DNA from: Parafrigoribacterium_A soli | GTDB lineage: Bacteria > Actinomycetota > Actinomycetes > Actinomycetales > Microbacteriaceae | Assembly: GCF_040227235.1 (NCBI RefSeq) | Contig: NZ_JBELNZ010000003.1 | Coordinates: 62,001 to 126,000, forward strand | Length of the DNA stretch: 64,000 nucleotides | Direction of reading: 5' to 3' | In this document: positions 17,583 to 26,214 of the stretch, piece by piece | How the letters are laid out: every line of letters begins with the position of its first letter | How positions within the stretch are numbered: the stretch's first letter is position 1 | Position numbers and translations under genes: made by a program | Notes under the pieces: generated by a model | What the model saw: the letters and a program-made list of their open reading frames with translations, nothing else | Databases searched by the model: none | What the model was told of the DNA's origin: nothing

Positions 17583-18185
17583 CTACTTGGCGTCCTCGGC
17601 GGGAGTCTCCTGAGCCGTGACCTCTGCGGTCTCGGCGTCGATCGCCTCGGCCTGCTCCGGCGTCTCGACGACGTCCTCGGCGGGAGTGGCGGTCTCGGGA
17701 GTCTCGTCAGCGACGACCTCCGCGGCAGCGTCCTCAGCGGGAGCCTCCTCGACCGGAGCAGCCTTGGCGGGCTTCTCGGCCTTGGCCCCTTCGGCAGACT
17801 CAGGACGGCGCTTCGGCTTGGCGTTCACGGGCTCGAGAACGAGCTCGATCTGCACCATGGATGCGTTGTCTCCCTTGCGGAAGCCGAGCTTGGTGATCCG
17901 GGTGTAGCCGCCGTCGCGCTCGGCGACGAGGGGTGCGATCTGCGTGAACAGCTCGTGCACGACGGTCTTGTCACCAATCACGCCGAGAACGCGACGACGA
18001 GCGTGCAGGTCTCCGCGCTTGGCAAAGGTGATGAGCCGCTCGGCGACCGGACGCAGGCGCTTGGCCTTCGTCTCCGTCGTCTTGATGCTCTTGTGGGTGA
18101 ACAGCGCGGCGGCGAGGTTCGCGAGCATCAGGCGCTCGTGAGCCGGACCTCCACCGAGGCGCGGACCCTTGGTTGGCGTTGGCAT
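17583..18185 (-). CDS. rplQ: 50S ribosomal protein L17 with acidic C-terminal extension
   Basis: L17 lies near the peptide exit tunnel. The conserved domain (KGPRLGGGPAHERLMLANLA onward) occupies about the first 120 residues. The remaining ~80 residues are an Ala/Glu/Pro low-complexity acidic tail (AEDVVETPEQAEAIDAE type). The total length is 200 against ~120-130 in E. coli; such tails are known in actinobacterial L17. It ends the alpha operon. Confidence 0.96.
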   Translation of the reverse strand: MPTPTKGPRLGGGPAHERLMLANLAAALFTHKSIKTTETKAKRLRPVAERLITFAKRGDLHARRRVLGVIGDKTVVHELFTQIAPLVAERDGGYTRITKLGFRKGDNASMVQIELVLEPVNAKPKRRPESAEGAKAEKPAKAAPVEEAPAEDAAAEVVADETPETATPAEDVVETPEQAEAIDAETAEVTAQETPAEDAK

Positions 18186-18233
18186 GGTTTTTCTCCAGAA
18201 TCAGATGGTCGTGGGCGTCGAGATCGACGAGCC

Positions 18234-19229
18234 CTAGTTGTTCTCGTCGGCGTCGTCGTACCCGCTGTAGAAGTGCGCGCCGTCAAACCCAGGAACGGTG
18301 TCCTTGAGTGAGAGGCCCATCTCCACGAGCTTGTCCTTGACCTCATCCACCGACTTCTGACCGAAGTTGCGGATGTTCATGAGCTGCGTCTCCGACAGGG
18401 CGACCAGTTCGCTCACGGTGTTGATGCCCTCGCGCTTGAGGCAGTTGTAGCTGCGCACCGAGAGGTCGAGGTCTTCGATCGGCATGCTGAGCTCGCTCGA
18501 GAGCACGGCGTCGACGGGAGCCGGGCCGATCTCGATGCCCTCGGCAGCGGAGTTCAACTCGCGTGCCAGGCCGAACAGCTCGGTCAGGGTGCGACCGGCG
18601 GATGCGATGGCGTCACGCGGGGTGATCGCCGACTTGGTCTCGACATCCACGACCAGGCGGTCGAAGTCGGTGCGCTCACCGGCACGAGTCGCCTCGACGC
18701 GGTAGGTCACCTTGAGCACGGGCGAGTAGATCGAGTCGATCGGAACCTGGCCCGCCTCGCTGAACTCGCTGCGGTTCTGCGACGCCGAGACGTAGCCACG
18801 GCCACGCTCGATGGTCAGCTCGAGCTCGAACTTCGCCTTGTCGTTCAGCGTGGCGATGAGCAGCTCGGGGTTGTGGATCTCGACACCGGCGGGAGCGGAG
18901 ATGTCCGCGGCGGTCACCTGGCCGGCACCCGTCTTGCGCAGGTACGCGGTGATCGGCTCGTCGTGCTCGCTCGAGACGACGAGGCCCTTGATGTTCAGGA
19001 TGATCTCGGTGACATCTTCCTTCACGCCGGGCACGGTGCTGAACTCGTGCAGCACGCCGTCGATGCGGATGCTCGTCACGGCGGCACCCGGGATCGAGGA
19101 GAGCAGGGTACGGCGGAGCGAGTTGCCGAGGGTGTAACCGAATCCGGGCTCAAGCGGCTCGATGATGAACCGCGAACGGAACTCGGAGATGTTCTCTTCG
19201 GTCAGAGTGGGACGTTGTGCAATGAGCAC
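18234..19229 (-). CDS. rpoA: DNA-directed RNA polymerase subunit alpha
   Basis: Alpha dimerises to nucleate RNA polymerase assembly, and its C-terminal domain binds promoter UP elements and activators. The 331-residue protein has the N-terminal domain (GFGYTLGNSLRRTLLSSIPG near 34-53), a linker, and the alpha-CTD with MPIEDLDLSVRSYNCLKREG and IRNFGQKS. The start is GTG at 19229. The rpsD gene that often precedes rpoA is absent; a repeat-containing spacer separates rpoA from rpsK. Confidence 0.98.
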   Translation of the reverse strand: MLIAQRPTLTEENISEFRSRFIIEPLEPGFGYTLGNSLRRTLLSSIPGAAVTSIRIDGVLHEFSTVPGVKEDVTEIILNIKGLVVSSEHDEPITAYLRKTGAGQVTAADISAPAGVEIHNPELLIATLNDKAKFELELTIERGRGYVSASQNRSEFSEAGQVPIDSIYSPVLKVTYRVEATRAGERTDFDRLVVDVETKSAITPRDAIASAGRTLTELFGLARELNSAAEGIEIGPAPVDAVLSSELSMPIEDLDLSVRSYNCLKREGINTVSELVALSETQLMNIRNFGQKSVDEVKDKLVEMGLSLKDTVPGFDGAHFYSGYDDADENN

Positions 19230-19338
19230 TGTTGTTTCCTTTCGGCAAAGTGTCCGCTATATGACACTTGTGGGGAGTTCAAACTATTGAGTTGTGAAAA
19301 GTTCCGGACCAGGTCGCGGGCGAATCAGTACGCCGGTC

Positions 19339-19391
19339 GAGCTTGTCGAGACCTCGCCGACGACTGATCGCGGGCGGATTTCGACGGGCTC
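19339..19391. repeat. imperfect palindromic repeat between rpsK and rpoA
   Basis: Left arm gagcttgtcgagacctcgc (19339-19357) and right arm gcggatttcgacgggctc (19374-19391) form an imperfect inverted repeat with the same gagc(t/c)tgtcga core as the other dispersed repeats here. It lies within the alpha operon, 16 bases past the end of rpsK. Confidence 0.75.
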
Positions 19392-19406
19392 AATAGGCGG
19401 ACGAAA

Positions 19407-19805
19407 TTAGACGCGGCGGCGCTTCGGCGGACGGCATCCGTTGTGAGCCTGGGGCGTCACGTCGGTGATCGAGCCGACCTCCAGGCCGGCGGCCTGAAGC
19501 GAACGGATCGCAGTCTCGCGCCCCGAGCCCGGTCCCTTGACGAAGACGTCGACCTTCTTCATGCCGTGCTCCTGCGCCTGGCGAGCGGCCGACTCTGCCG
19601 ACATCTGCGCGGCGTAGGGGGTCGACTTGCGCGAACCCTTGAAGCCCACGACGCCTGACGACGACCAGCTCAGAACGGCGCCGGTCGGGTCGGTGATGGT
19701 GACGATGGTGTTGTTGAACGTCGACTTGATGTGGGCCTGGCCCACGGCGATGTTCTTCTTCTCTTTGCGACGCGGCTTGCGAGCGGCCGACTTAGGTGCT
19801 GCCAA
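19407..19805 (-). CDS. rpsK: 30S ribosomal protein S11
   Basis: S11 lies on the small-subunit platform near the E-site and mRNA exit. The 132-residue protein has HIKSTFNNTIVTITDPTG and ends DVTPQAHNGCRPPKRRRV, both highly conserved. It starts at TTG (19805); AGGAG 7 bases upstream supports that start. It lies 48 bases after rpsM. Confidence 0.97.
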   Translation of the reverse strand: MAAPKSAARKPRRKEKKNIAVGQAHIKSTFNNTIVTITDPTGAVLSWSSSGVVGFKGSRKSTPYAAQMSAESAARQAQEHGMKKVDVFVKGPGSGRETAIRSLQAAGLEVGSITDVTPQAHNGCRPPKRRRV

Positions 19806-19853
19806 TGTATTCTCCTAAAAATTATGGCGATGACGGTGGGAGTTACCCAGCGC

Positions 19854-20228
19854 CTATCGGGCCTTCTTCTTGCCGGCTACGGTGCGCTTCGGGCCCTTAC
19901 GGGTGCGAGCGTTGGTCTTGGTGCGCTGGCCGTGCACGGGCAGCCCCTTGCGGTGACGGATGCCCTGGTAGCTTCCGATCTCGACCTTGCGGCGGATGTC
20001 CGCTGCGACCTCACGACGAAGGTCACCTTCTACCTTGAAGTTGCCTTCGATGTAGTCGCGAAGAGCGATGAGTTGGTCATCGCTGAGGTCCTTGACGCGG
20101 ATCTCTCCGCTGATGTCGGTGTCGGCGAGGGTCTTCAGCGCCCTCGTGCGGCCAACTCCGTAGATGTAGGTCAGTGCGACTTCAACGCGCTTATCGCGCG
20201 GAATGTCAACGCCGGCTAGACGTGCCAT
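19854..20228 (-). CDS. rpsM: 30S ribosomal protein S13
   Basis: S13 contacts the P-site tRNA and forms intersubunit bridges with L5. The 124-residue protein begins MARLAGVDIPRDKRVEVAL and has YIYGVGRTRA and the basic C-terminal tail RTKTNARTRKGPKRTVAGKK. It follows rpmJ after a 200-base spacer that contains a palindromic repeat. Confidence 0.98.
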   Translation of the reverse strand: MARLAGVDIPRDKRVEVALTYIYGVGRTRALKTLADTDISGEIRVKDLSDDQLIALRDYIEGNFKVEGDLRREVAADIRRKVEIGSYQGIRHRKGLPVHGQRTKTNARTRKGPKRTVAGKKKAR

Positions 20229-20361
20229 GGTGGCTTCTCCTGGATATGAGTGGAGGTCTGTAGCGGAACCTGTACACCGGCCTCCAACCGATGGTGTCCC
20301 CCGCTTGTGCGAGTTCTGGTGCTGCTATTTATTCGTATTCAGTTGTGGTGGCCCGCGGATT

Positions 20362-20414
20362 GAGCCTGTCGAAATCTCACGGAGCGTAACTCGCTGTGAG
20401 GTCTCGACAGGCTC
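20362..20414. repeat. palindromic repeat between rpmJ and rpsM
   Basis: Left arm gagcctgtcgaaatctcac (20362-20380) and right arm gtgaggtctcgacaggctc (20396-20414) pair over 19 positions with two non-Watson-Crick pairs. It has the same gagcctgtcga core as the repeats at 19339, 45649 and inside tsaB. It lies in the middle of the alpha operon, 15 bases beyond the rpmJ stop codon. Confidence 0.85.
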
Positions 20415-20429
20415 GACCAGCGGTACGAC

Positions 20430-20546
20430 TTAGCCCTGGCGCTGCTTGTGACGCGGGTTGGACTTGCAGATGACCATGACGTTGCCGTTGCGACGGATCA
20501 CCTTGCAGTGCTCGCAGATGGGCTTGACGCTGGGGTTGACCTTCAT
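20430..20546 (-). CDS. rpmJ: 50S ribosomal protein L36
   Basis: A 38-residue ribosomal protein that binds 23S rRNA. It reads MKVNPSVKPIC at the N-terminus and ends RHKQRQG. Zinc ligands Cys11, Cys14, Cys27 and His33 are all present, making it the zinc-binding (C+) form. It lies between infA and rpsM as expected. Confidence 0.97.
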   Translation of the reverse strand: MKVNPSVKPICEHCKVIRRNGNVMVICKSNPRHKQRQG

Positions 20547-20638
20547 TGTGTTTCCTCTTACTCACTGTCTTCGTACCCGTGGAGTGCCACGGGCCGTTAC
20601 TTTCCAGCCGGATGCGCGGGGCGCATCCGTTCACGTCA

Positions 20639-20860
20639 CTACTTGTAGCGGTAGACGATGCGGCCCCGGGTCAAGTCGTAGGGGCTCAGCTCCACGATCA
20701 CGCGGTCCTCAGGGAGGATGCGGATGTAGTGCTGACGCATTTTGCCCGAAATGTGGGCAAGCACGCGGTGGCCGTTGGTCAGCTCAACGCGGAACATCGC
20801 GTTGGGCAGAGCTTCGACTACTGCGCCCTCGATCTCGATGACACCGTCTTTGTTGGCCAT
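20639..20860 (-). CDS. infA: translation initiation factor IF-1
   Basis: IF-1 binds the A-site of the 30S subunit during initiation. The 73-residue OB-fold protein begins MANKDGVIEIEGAVVEALPN and ends DLTRGRIVYRYK, both invariant in the family. It is the first gene of the alpha operon here. In most actinobacteria map lies immediately upstream; here the mannitol PTS block intervenes. Confidence 0.98.
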   Translation of the reverse strand: MANKDGVIEIEGAVVEALPNAMFRVELTNGHRVLAHISGKMRQHYIRILPEDRVIVELSPYDLTRGRIVYRYK

Positions 20861-21012
20861 AGCCTCTTCGTCGCTAAAAGTTGTGAATACTGGTCGTGCG
20901 TTGGATTGCGGCGTCAGTCATCCCGACAATCGCGAGTCGATGATTGCTGATCGAACTACCTGATCCGGGAAATGGCGGCATGACAAATGCAGACCGCAGA
21001 CACCAAGGATCA

Positions 21013-21042
21013 ATCCTATGGGATGACGCGCTATTTCGCCAA
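21013..21042 (-). promoter_or_regulatory. candidate promoter for the infA operon
   Basis: On the minus strand TTGGCG (21037-21042) and TAGGAT (21013-21018) are separated by 18 bases, about 150 bases upstream of infA. Because infA has lost its usual upstream neighbour map, it needs its own promoter here. The match is moderate, and no transcript data are available. Confidence 0.45.
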
Positions 21043-21101
21043 GCCCGCATCTATAATCGCGCGGCGCTTCGCCGAAGGCTGAAAGCCCGCGTCCTTCGCC
21101 G

Positions 21102-22247
21102 TCAGGATTGTGCGTCTCTCACAACGGCGACGACGTCCGCGTAGATGGCGTCCCCGGGTTCGAGACCGGTCACCTGGGTGGTGAAGACCTCCGCGCTGAG
21201 CGTGCCGAGCTGGTGCAGCATCGAGACGCTCTCCGCATCGCCCGGCATGTCGAAGCGCAGCGCGGCGCCGATTGCACGCAACAGGGCGGCTGGATGAACT
21301 CCCTGCTCTGCGAGGCCCAGTGCGGGGCGGATGAATCGCTCGTGCCTGCTCAGCTTTCTCAGCGGCGAGCGACCGACCCGCTCCGGGGTGTCTGGCAGGT
21401 AGGGATTGGCGAAGCGAGCGAGGTTCTTGCGGATGTAGGCCTGCTGCACCTCGGACTCGAACTCGTGCTTGGCGACGAGCAGTTCCTTGGTCTCACTGAG
21501 CACGGCCTGCACCTCGGTGAGCACCTCCGGGATGCGCATGGCCTCCGCGATGGTCGCTGCCCCGTGCAGGAAGCCGTGATACGCGAGCGTTGCGTGGCCG
21601 GTGTTCACCGTGAAGAGCTTGCGCTCGATGTACGGTGCGAGATCGTCGACGAAGTGCGCGTCGGGGATCACCGGCAGGGCGCCGCCGAACGGGCCGCTCT
21701 CGATCGCCCACTCGAAGAACTCCTCGACGGTCACGTCGAGGCCGTCTCCGCGGTCCTGCGCGGGGACGATCCGATCGACCGCAGTGTTGGCGAAGATCGC
21801 GTCGTCGATGAGCACGGTGCGCCCGCTCGTCTCCAGCGACTTCTGCACCTCGGCTCGCAGCAGATCGGTCGCGCTGATGGCGTTCTCGCAGGCCATCACC
21901 TGCAGTGCGGGCAACGAGGCGTCGCGCTCGGCGATTCCGGCCGCGATGAGCGGAGCGACGAAGCGAAGGATGCTGGGGCCGACCGCCGTGGTGACGATGT
22001 CGGCCGTGGCGATCTCGGCCACGACATCCGCCTCGTTGGTGCCGCTGTTGAGAGCCCGGTAGTTGCTCACGGTGCGCGTGCGCGGGTTATTGCCCACCTC
22101 GTGCACCTCATAGCTCGGCGTGCTCGCCAGCGCGTCGATGACGGCCGCATCCACGTCGGCGAAGACCACCTCGTACCCGGCGTCGTGCAGCACGAGTCCG
22201 ATGAAGCCACGGCCGATGTTACCCGCGCCGAAGTGCACAGCTTTCAT
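21102..22247 (-). CDS. mtlD: mannitol-1-phosphate 5-dehydrogenase
   Basis: Oxidises mannitol-1-phosphate, the product of PTS uptake, to fructose-6-phosphate with NAD. The 381-residue protein starts with the Rossmann motif MKAVHFGAGNIGRGFIG; KLFTVNTGHATLAYHG (about 213-228) is characteristic of MtlD. Its ATG overlaps the stop of the upstream IIA gene (TGATG). It is the last gene of the mtl operon. Confidence 0.96.
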   Translation of the reverse strand: MKAVHFGAGNIGRGFIGLVLHDAGYEVVFADVDAAVIDALASTPSYEVHEVGNNPRTRTVSNYRALNSGTNEADVVAEIATADIVTTAVGPSILRFVAPLIAAGIAERDASLPALQVMACENAISATDLLRAEVQKSLETSGRTVLIDDAIFANTAVDRIVPAQDRGDGLDVTVEEFFEWAIESGPFGGALPVIPDAHFVDDLAPYIERKLFTVNTGHATLAYHGFLHGAATIAEAMRIPEVLTEVQAVLSETKELLVAKHEFESEVQQAYIRKNLARFANPYLPDTPERVGRSPLRKLSRHERFIRPALGLAEQGVHPAALLRAIGAALRFDMPGDAESVSMLHQLGTLSAEVFTTQVTGLEPGDAIYADVVAVVRDAQS

Positions 22248-22684
22248 CAGTTGTTCACCTCGTCGAGGATCGCCAGAATCGCTGCTTCGCCCGGGGCATC
22301 CAGAAGCTTCTGCACCTCGTCCTCATCGCTGAAGATGAGGGCGATCTTCGACAGGATCTCCATGTGGCCGTTGTCCTTGCCTGCGATGCCGACGACGAAA
22401 CGCACCTCGTTGCCGTCCCAGTCAATTGGCTCGGTGTAGCGCACGAACGAGAGCGCGGATGCGAGGATCGTGTCCTTGCCCTCGTTCGTGCCGTGCGGGA
22501 TCGCCAGGAAGTTGCCCATGTAGGTGGAGGTCAGCGCCTCCCGCTGCATCATGTAGTCGACGTACTCCGCGGTGACGGCGCCAGCCTTCAGGAGGATCGC
22601 GCCGGCCTCCCGGATCGCATCCTCCTTCGTGCTCGCCGATCCCGCAGCCTTGATCTGCTCTGGCTCCAGTACGTTCTGGCTCAT
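22247..22684 (-). CDS. mtlF: PTS mannitol transporter subunit IIA
   Basis: The cytoplasmic EIIA-mannitol protein accepts phosphate from HPr and passes it to the IIB domain of MtlA. The 145-residue protein carries the phosphorylatable His64 in FLAIPHGTNE. In some bacteria this domain is fused to IICB; here it is separate, as in Gram-positive mtlF. The gene lies 39 bases downstream of mtlA and overlaps mtlD by one base. Confidence 0.94.
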   Translation of the reverse strand: MSQNVLEPEQIKAAGSASTKEDAIREAGAILLKAGAVTAEYVDYMMQREALTSTYMGNFLAIPHGTNEGKDTILASALSFVRYTEPIDWDGNEVRFVVGIAGKDNGHMEILSKIALIFSDEDEVQKLLDAPGEAAILAILDEVNN

Positions 22685-22723
22685 GATGTCCCTCTACTTC
22701 TTCCTGGCGTCCGCTCGTTCTAC

Positions 22724-24226
22724 CTAGTGTCGCGCCATTTCGACCACGTCGTCGTACTTCGGGCTTGCCATGAAGTTGTCGACGGAGACGTGAACGGCGT
22801 TCGGATTCTTCTGCCTCGCCCGATCGGTGAGCGTGTTCTGCGTGACGATCAGGTCTTCGCTGCCGTCGAGGTTCGCGATCGACTTATTCGTCACCGTCAC
22901 CCCTTCGATGCCGGCCTTCTTGATCTTGTTGCGCAGAACGGTCGCACCCATGGCGCTCGATCCCATCCCGGCGTCACAGGCGAAGACGATGTTCTCGATC
23001 TTCGTCGCCGTTGCCACACCGCTCTCGCTCTGAACGCCGAGCAGGTTGCCGACGCGGCTGTCGCCACCCTTGTTCATCTCGTTCTTGGCGACGGCCGCGG
23101 CAAGCGCGTCGTCTCCCGCAGCGAGCGCCTCGAGGTCACGCTTGCGCGAGGCCCTGAGGATGAGCGCAGAGATCAGGAACGAGACGAGTGCCGCACCGAC
23201 GACCGACAGGATGACGCCGAGGTAGCTGTCCCTCGAGGTCTGGAAGAGGATCGCGAAGATGCTTCCCGGCGATGCGGGTGCAACCAGTCCGGTGCGGAAG
23301 GCGGCGTTGATCGCGACACCGGTCATGCCTCCACCGATCGCGGCGAAGATCAGCATCGGCTTCATCAGCACGTACGGGAAGTAAATCTCGTGAATACCAC
23401 CGAGGAACTGGATGATGATCGCGCCCGGTGCGCTGGCCTTCGAGATACCGACACCGAAGAACATGAACGCGAGCAGGATGCCCACGCCGGGTCCGGGGTT
23501 CGCCTCGAGCAGGAACAGGATCGACTTTCCGGTCGCCTTGGACTGCTCGATTCCGAGCGGGGTCAGGATGCCGTGGTTGATGGCGTTGTTCAGGAACAGC
23601 ACCTTGCCCGGCTCGATGAAGATGCTCGCGAGCGGAAGCAGGCCGTTGTGCACGAGGAACTCGACCGCCGCTCCCAGCACGTTGCTGAGGCCCGTGACCA
23701 CCGGGGCGATTCCGAAGAACGCGCCGAGCGCCAGTCCGAAGGCGAGGATGCCCGCGGAGAAGTTGTCGACGAGCATCTCGAAGCCGGCGCGGATCTTGCC
23801 CGCCCACAGCTTGTCCATCTGCTTGGTCAGCCAGGCCGCAAGCGGACCGACGATCATCGCACCGATGAACATCGGAACCGGGCTGCCGACGATGACACCC
23901 ATCGTTGCGATCGACGCCACCACGCCCCCGCGAACGCCGTAGACCATGCGGCCACCGGTGTTGGCGATCAGGAGCGGCAGGAGGTAGGTGATCATCGGGC
24001 CGACGAGGCCCGTGGGGGCGACGGCCTTGGGGTCATCGGTGAAGCCTCCCAGAAGGCCGTTTGGCGCCCATCCGGTCTTGATGAACAGCGCCGTGATGAT
24101 GCCCCACGCGATGAACGCCGCGAGGTTCGGCATGATCATGCCGCTGAGGAAGGTACCGAAGCGCTGCACGCGGACCCGTGCGCCGCCACCGGTCTTCTCT
24201 GCCGGTAGGTTTGACGTCGTCGTCAT
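22724..24226 (-). CDS. mtlA: PTS mannitol transporter subunit IICB
   Basis: A membrane permease that imports and phosphorylates mannitol. The 500-residue protein has an N-terminal IIC domain (roughly residues 18-345) with many transmembrane segments and the conserved GGIHEIYFPYVLMKP, and a C-terminal IIB domain with phosphocysteine Cys417 in VFACDAGMGSSAMGA. I place the start at the ATG at 24226 (MTTTSNLPAEK) with GGAGTG about 7 bases upstream; the frame is open further to 24562 into ptsI. No IIA domain is fused. Confidence 0.95.
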   Translation of the reverse strand: MTTTSNLPAEKTGGGARVRVQRFGTFLSGMIMPNLAAFIAWGIITALFIKTGWAPNGLLGGFTDDPKAVAPTGLVGPMITYLLPLLIANTGGRMVYGVRGGVVASIATMGVIVGSPVPMFIGAMIVGPLAAWLTKQMDKLWAGKIRAGFEMLVDNFSAGILAFGLALGAFFGIAPVVTGLSNVLGAAVEFLVHNGLLPLASIFIEPGKVLFLNNAINHGILTPLGIEQSKATGKSILFLLEANPGPGVGILLAFMFFGVGISKASAPGAIIIQFLGGIHEIYFPYVLMKPMLIFAAIGGGMTGVAINAAFRTGLVAPASPGSIFAILFQTSRDSYLGVILSVVGAALVSFLISALILRASRKRDLEALAAGDDALAAAVAKNEMNKGGDSRVGNLLGVQSESGVATATKIENIVFACDAGMGSSAMGATVLRNKIKKAGIEGVTVTNKSIANLDGSEDLIVTQNTLTDRARQKNPNAVHVSVDNFMASPKYDDVVEMARH

Positions 24227-24261
24227 GGTTTCACTCCATTTTCTGTGTTGTTGTGATCGGG

Positions 24262-25938
24262 TTATGGGTTGGGATTGGACGAACTCGCTGCGAGTACCGC
24301 GGAGCGGGCCTCGGTAGCGCTGCTCGCCGAGAGTGCAATCTCGGCGAACTCCTGTGCTTGCACAAGCGTGAAACGGCGAAGCTCCGCGCGCACTCCGGCG
24401 AGGGCTGCGGGCGACATCGAGAGTGATGTCGCCCCCAGCCCGACGAGCACGACGGCGAGCAACGGATCGGCCGCAGCCTCGCCGCAGATGCCCACAGGCT
24501 TGCCGAGGGTCGCTCCCGCGCGGCCGACCTCGCCGACGAGGCGCAGTACGGCCGGATGCCACGGGTCCTGGAACGCGGAGACCGAGCCGAGCAGGCGGTC
24601 TGCCGCGAGCGTGTACTGAGTGAGGTCATTCGTGCCGATGCTGGCAAAATCCGCTTCGGCGAGGATGCGGTCCGCGAGCAACGCGGACGAGGGCACCTCG
24701 ACCATCACCCCGGCGGTGGTCACTCCGGCCTCCCTCGCGAGAGTGGTGAAGTAGTGCGCCTCCTCCACGGTGGAGACCATCGGTGCCATGACCCAGAGCT
24801 CCGCCTCCGTCGCGGCGTCGGCCGCGGCGAGAGCGCTGAGCTGATCGCGCAGGATCTGCTCGTTCGCCCGGAGCGCCCGCAGCCCGCGCAGTCCGAGCGC
24901 GGGGTTCTCTTCCTGCGCCGCGTTGAGGAAACTCAGTGGCTTGTCGGCGCCGGCATCGAGGGCTCGCACGACGACCTTGCGGCCCGGGAACGCTGCGAGC
25001 AGCTTGGTGTAGTGCTCCTGCTGCTCGGCCACCGTCGGTGCGGTCGTGGCGTCGAGGAAGAGGAACTCGGTGCGGAACAGACCAACGCCCTCCGCGCCGA
25101 GTTCGATCGCCTCTGCGGTTCCCTTCGCAGAGCCGAGGTTGGCCAACAGCGGAATCGGCGTGCCATCGGCGAGCGCACCCGGCCCGACCGGAACGGCCAC
25201 CTCAGCTGCGCGTTCGGTGATGCGATCGCGCGTCTCGGCCAGGGTCTTCTCGTCCGGGTCGACCGTGACGAGGCCGGCCGTGGCATCCACGATTACGACG
25301 GTGCCGTCATCGACCGAGAGTGCGTCGACGGCACCGACGATGGCCACGATCGACTTTTCGCGCGCGAGGATGGCGGTGTGCGAGGTCGGTCCGCCGTCGC
25401 TGGTCACGAGGGCGATGATCTTGTCGAGGTCGAGCAGCGCGGTGTCGGCGGGTGCGAGGTCGCGCGCGACGAGCACGAAGGGATAGTCGGGGTCGGGCAC
25501 GCCGGGCGCCGGCACACCCCTGAGCTGGGCGACAACGCGCTGCGACACGTCGTCGAGGTCGCTCGCCCGCTCCCCCATGTAACCGCCCATGCTGCTCAGC
25601 AGGTCACGGAAGCTCGCGAAGGCTTCGAAAGTGGCGCGCTCCGCGGTCTTACCCGCCGCGATGCGCGTCGCGATGTCGTCGCTGAGCGTCGGGTCCTCGG
25701 CCATGAGCGCCTGCGCATCGAGTACGTCCTTGGCGGTACCCCCGGCACGCTCGCCGCGCAGCCGGATCAGGGCTGCCACCTCAGCGAGGGCCGCGGTCGC
25801 GCGCTCCTTCTCGGCATCGGCGCCGAGGGTGCTCGGAACGTCGGCGGGTTCCGGCAGCGGTTCCGGCATCCGCAGAACGGGGCCGATCGCGAGTCCGCGA
25901 CCGATCCCGACTCCCTGCAGCTGCACTGTGTCTCCCAT
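24262..25938 (-). CDS. ptsI: phosphoenolpyruvate-protein phosphotransferase (Enzyme I)
   Basis: EI takes phosphate from phosphoenolpyruvate and gives it to HPr, driving all PTS sugars. The 558-residue protein has the phosphohistidine His187 in DGGPTSHTAILAR, and the C-terminal PEP-binding barrel with ALDAGADKPLSFL and VGICGEAAADP. Cys of GICGEAAADP is the expected catalytic acid. It starts at ATG 25938, nine bases after ptsH. Its location inside a mannitol operon rather than in a separate pts operon is notable. Confidence 0.96.
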   Translation of the reverse strand: MGDTVQLQGVGIGRGLAIGPVLRMPEPLPEPADVPSTLGADAEKERATAALAEVAALIRLRGERAGGTAKDVLDAQALMAEDPTLSDDIATRIAAGKTAERATFEAFASFRDLLSSMGGYMGERASDLDDVSQRVVAQLRGVPAPGVPDPDYPFVLVARDLAPADTALLDLDKIIALVTSDGGPTSHTAILAREKSIVAIVGAVDALSVDDGTVVIVDATAGLVTVDPDEKTLAETRDRITERAAEVAVPVGPGALADGTPIPLLANLGSAKGTAEAIELGAEGVGLFRTEFLFLDATTAPTVAEQQEHYTKLLAAFPGRKVVVRALDAGADKPLSFLNAAQEENPALGLRGLRALRANEQILRDQLSALAAADAATEAELWVMAPMVSTVEEAHYFTTLAREAGVTTAGVMVEVPSSALLADRILAEADFASIGTNDLTQYTLAADRLLGSVSAFQDPWHPAVLRLVGEVGRAGATLGKPVGICGEAAADPLLAVVLVGLGATSLSMSPAALAGVRAELRRFTLVQAQEFAEIALSASSATEARSAVLAASSSNPNP

Positions 25939-25947
25939 GACCGACCG

Positions 25948-26214
25948 TCAGTTCTCGTCGAGATCGTTGGCCAGCAGCGCAACCAGGTCGCCGACGATGC
26001 GCTCCGCGTCCTCGCCCTCCGCGCTCACGGTCACCTCGTCGCCGTGGTCGATTCCGAGCGAGATGACGCCGAGGATGCTCGCGGCATTCACCGACTTGCC
26101 GCCCTTGCTGAGCTGCACCGGAACTCCGGCCGCGGCCGCGGCCTGCGTGAAGATCGATGCCGGCCTCGCGTGCAATCCGTGAGCGGATGCGATGCGAATG
26201 GTCTGTTCAGCCAC
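25948..26214 (-). CDS. ptsH: phosphocarrier protein HPr
   Basis: HPr shuttles phosphate from EI to IIA domains. The 88-residue product starts with the GTG at 26214 (AEQTIRIASAHGLHARPAS follows), supported by GGGAG a few bases upstream; the open frame extends further but is not coding. The phosphorylated histidine is His15 in GLHARPAS. A serine is present in the region corresponding to the regulatory Ser46 (KGGKSVNAASILG), but Gram-positive-type regulation cannot be asserted. It overlaps the upstream IIB-like gene by 8 bases. Confidence 0.94.
   Translation of the reverse strand: MAEQTIRIASAHGLHARPASIFTQAAAAAGVPVQLSKGGKSVNAASILGVISLGIDHGDEVTVSAEGEDAERIVGDLVALLANDLDEN

Noticed and set aside
22364..24208. 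614-codon plus-strand frame opposite mtlA and mtlF
   Set aside because: It lies antisense to clear PTS genes and has the His/Asp/Arg-rich composition of a shadow frame.
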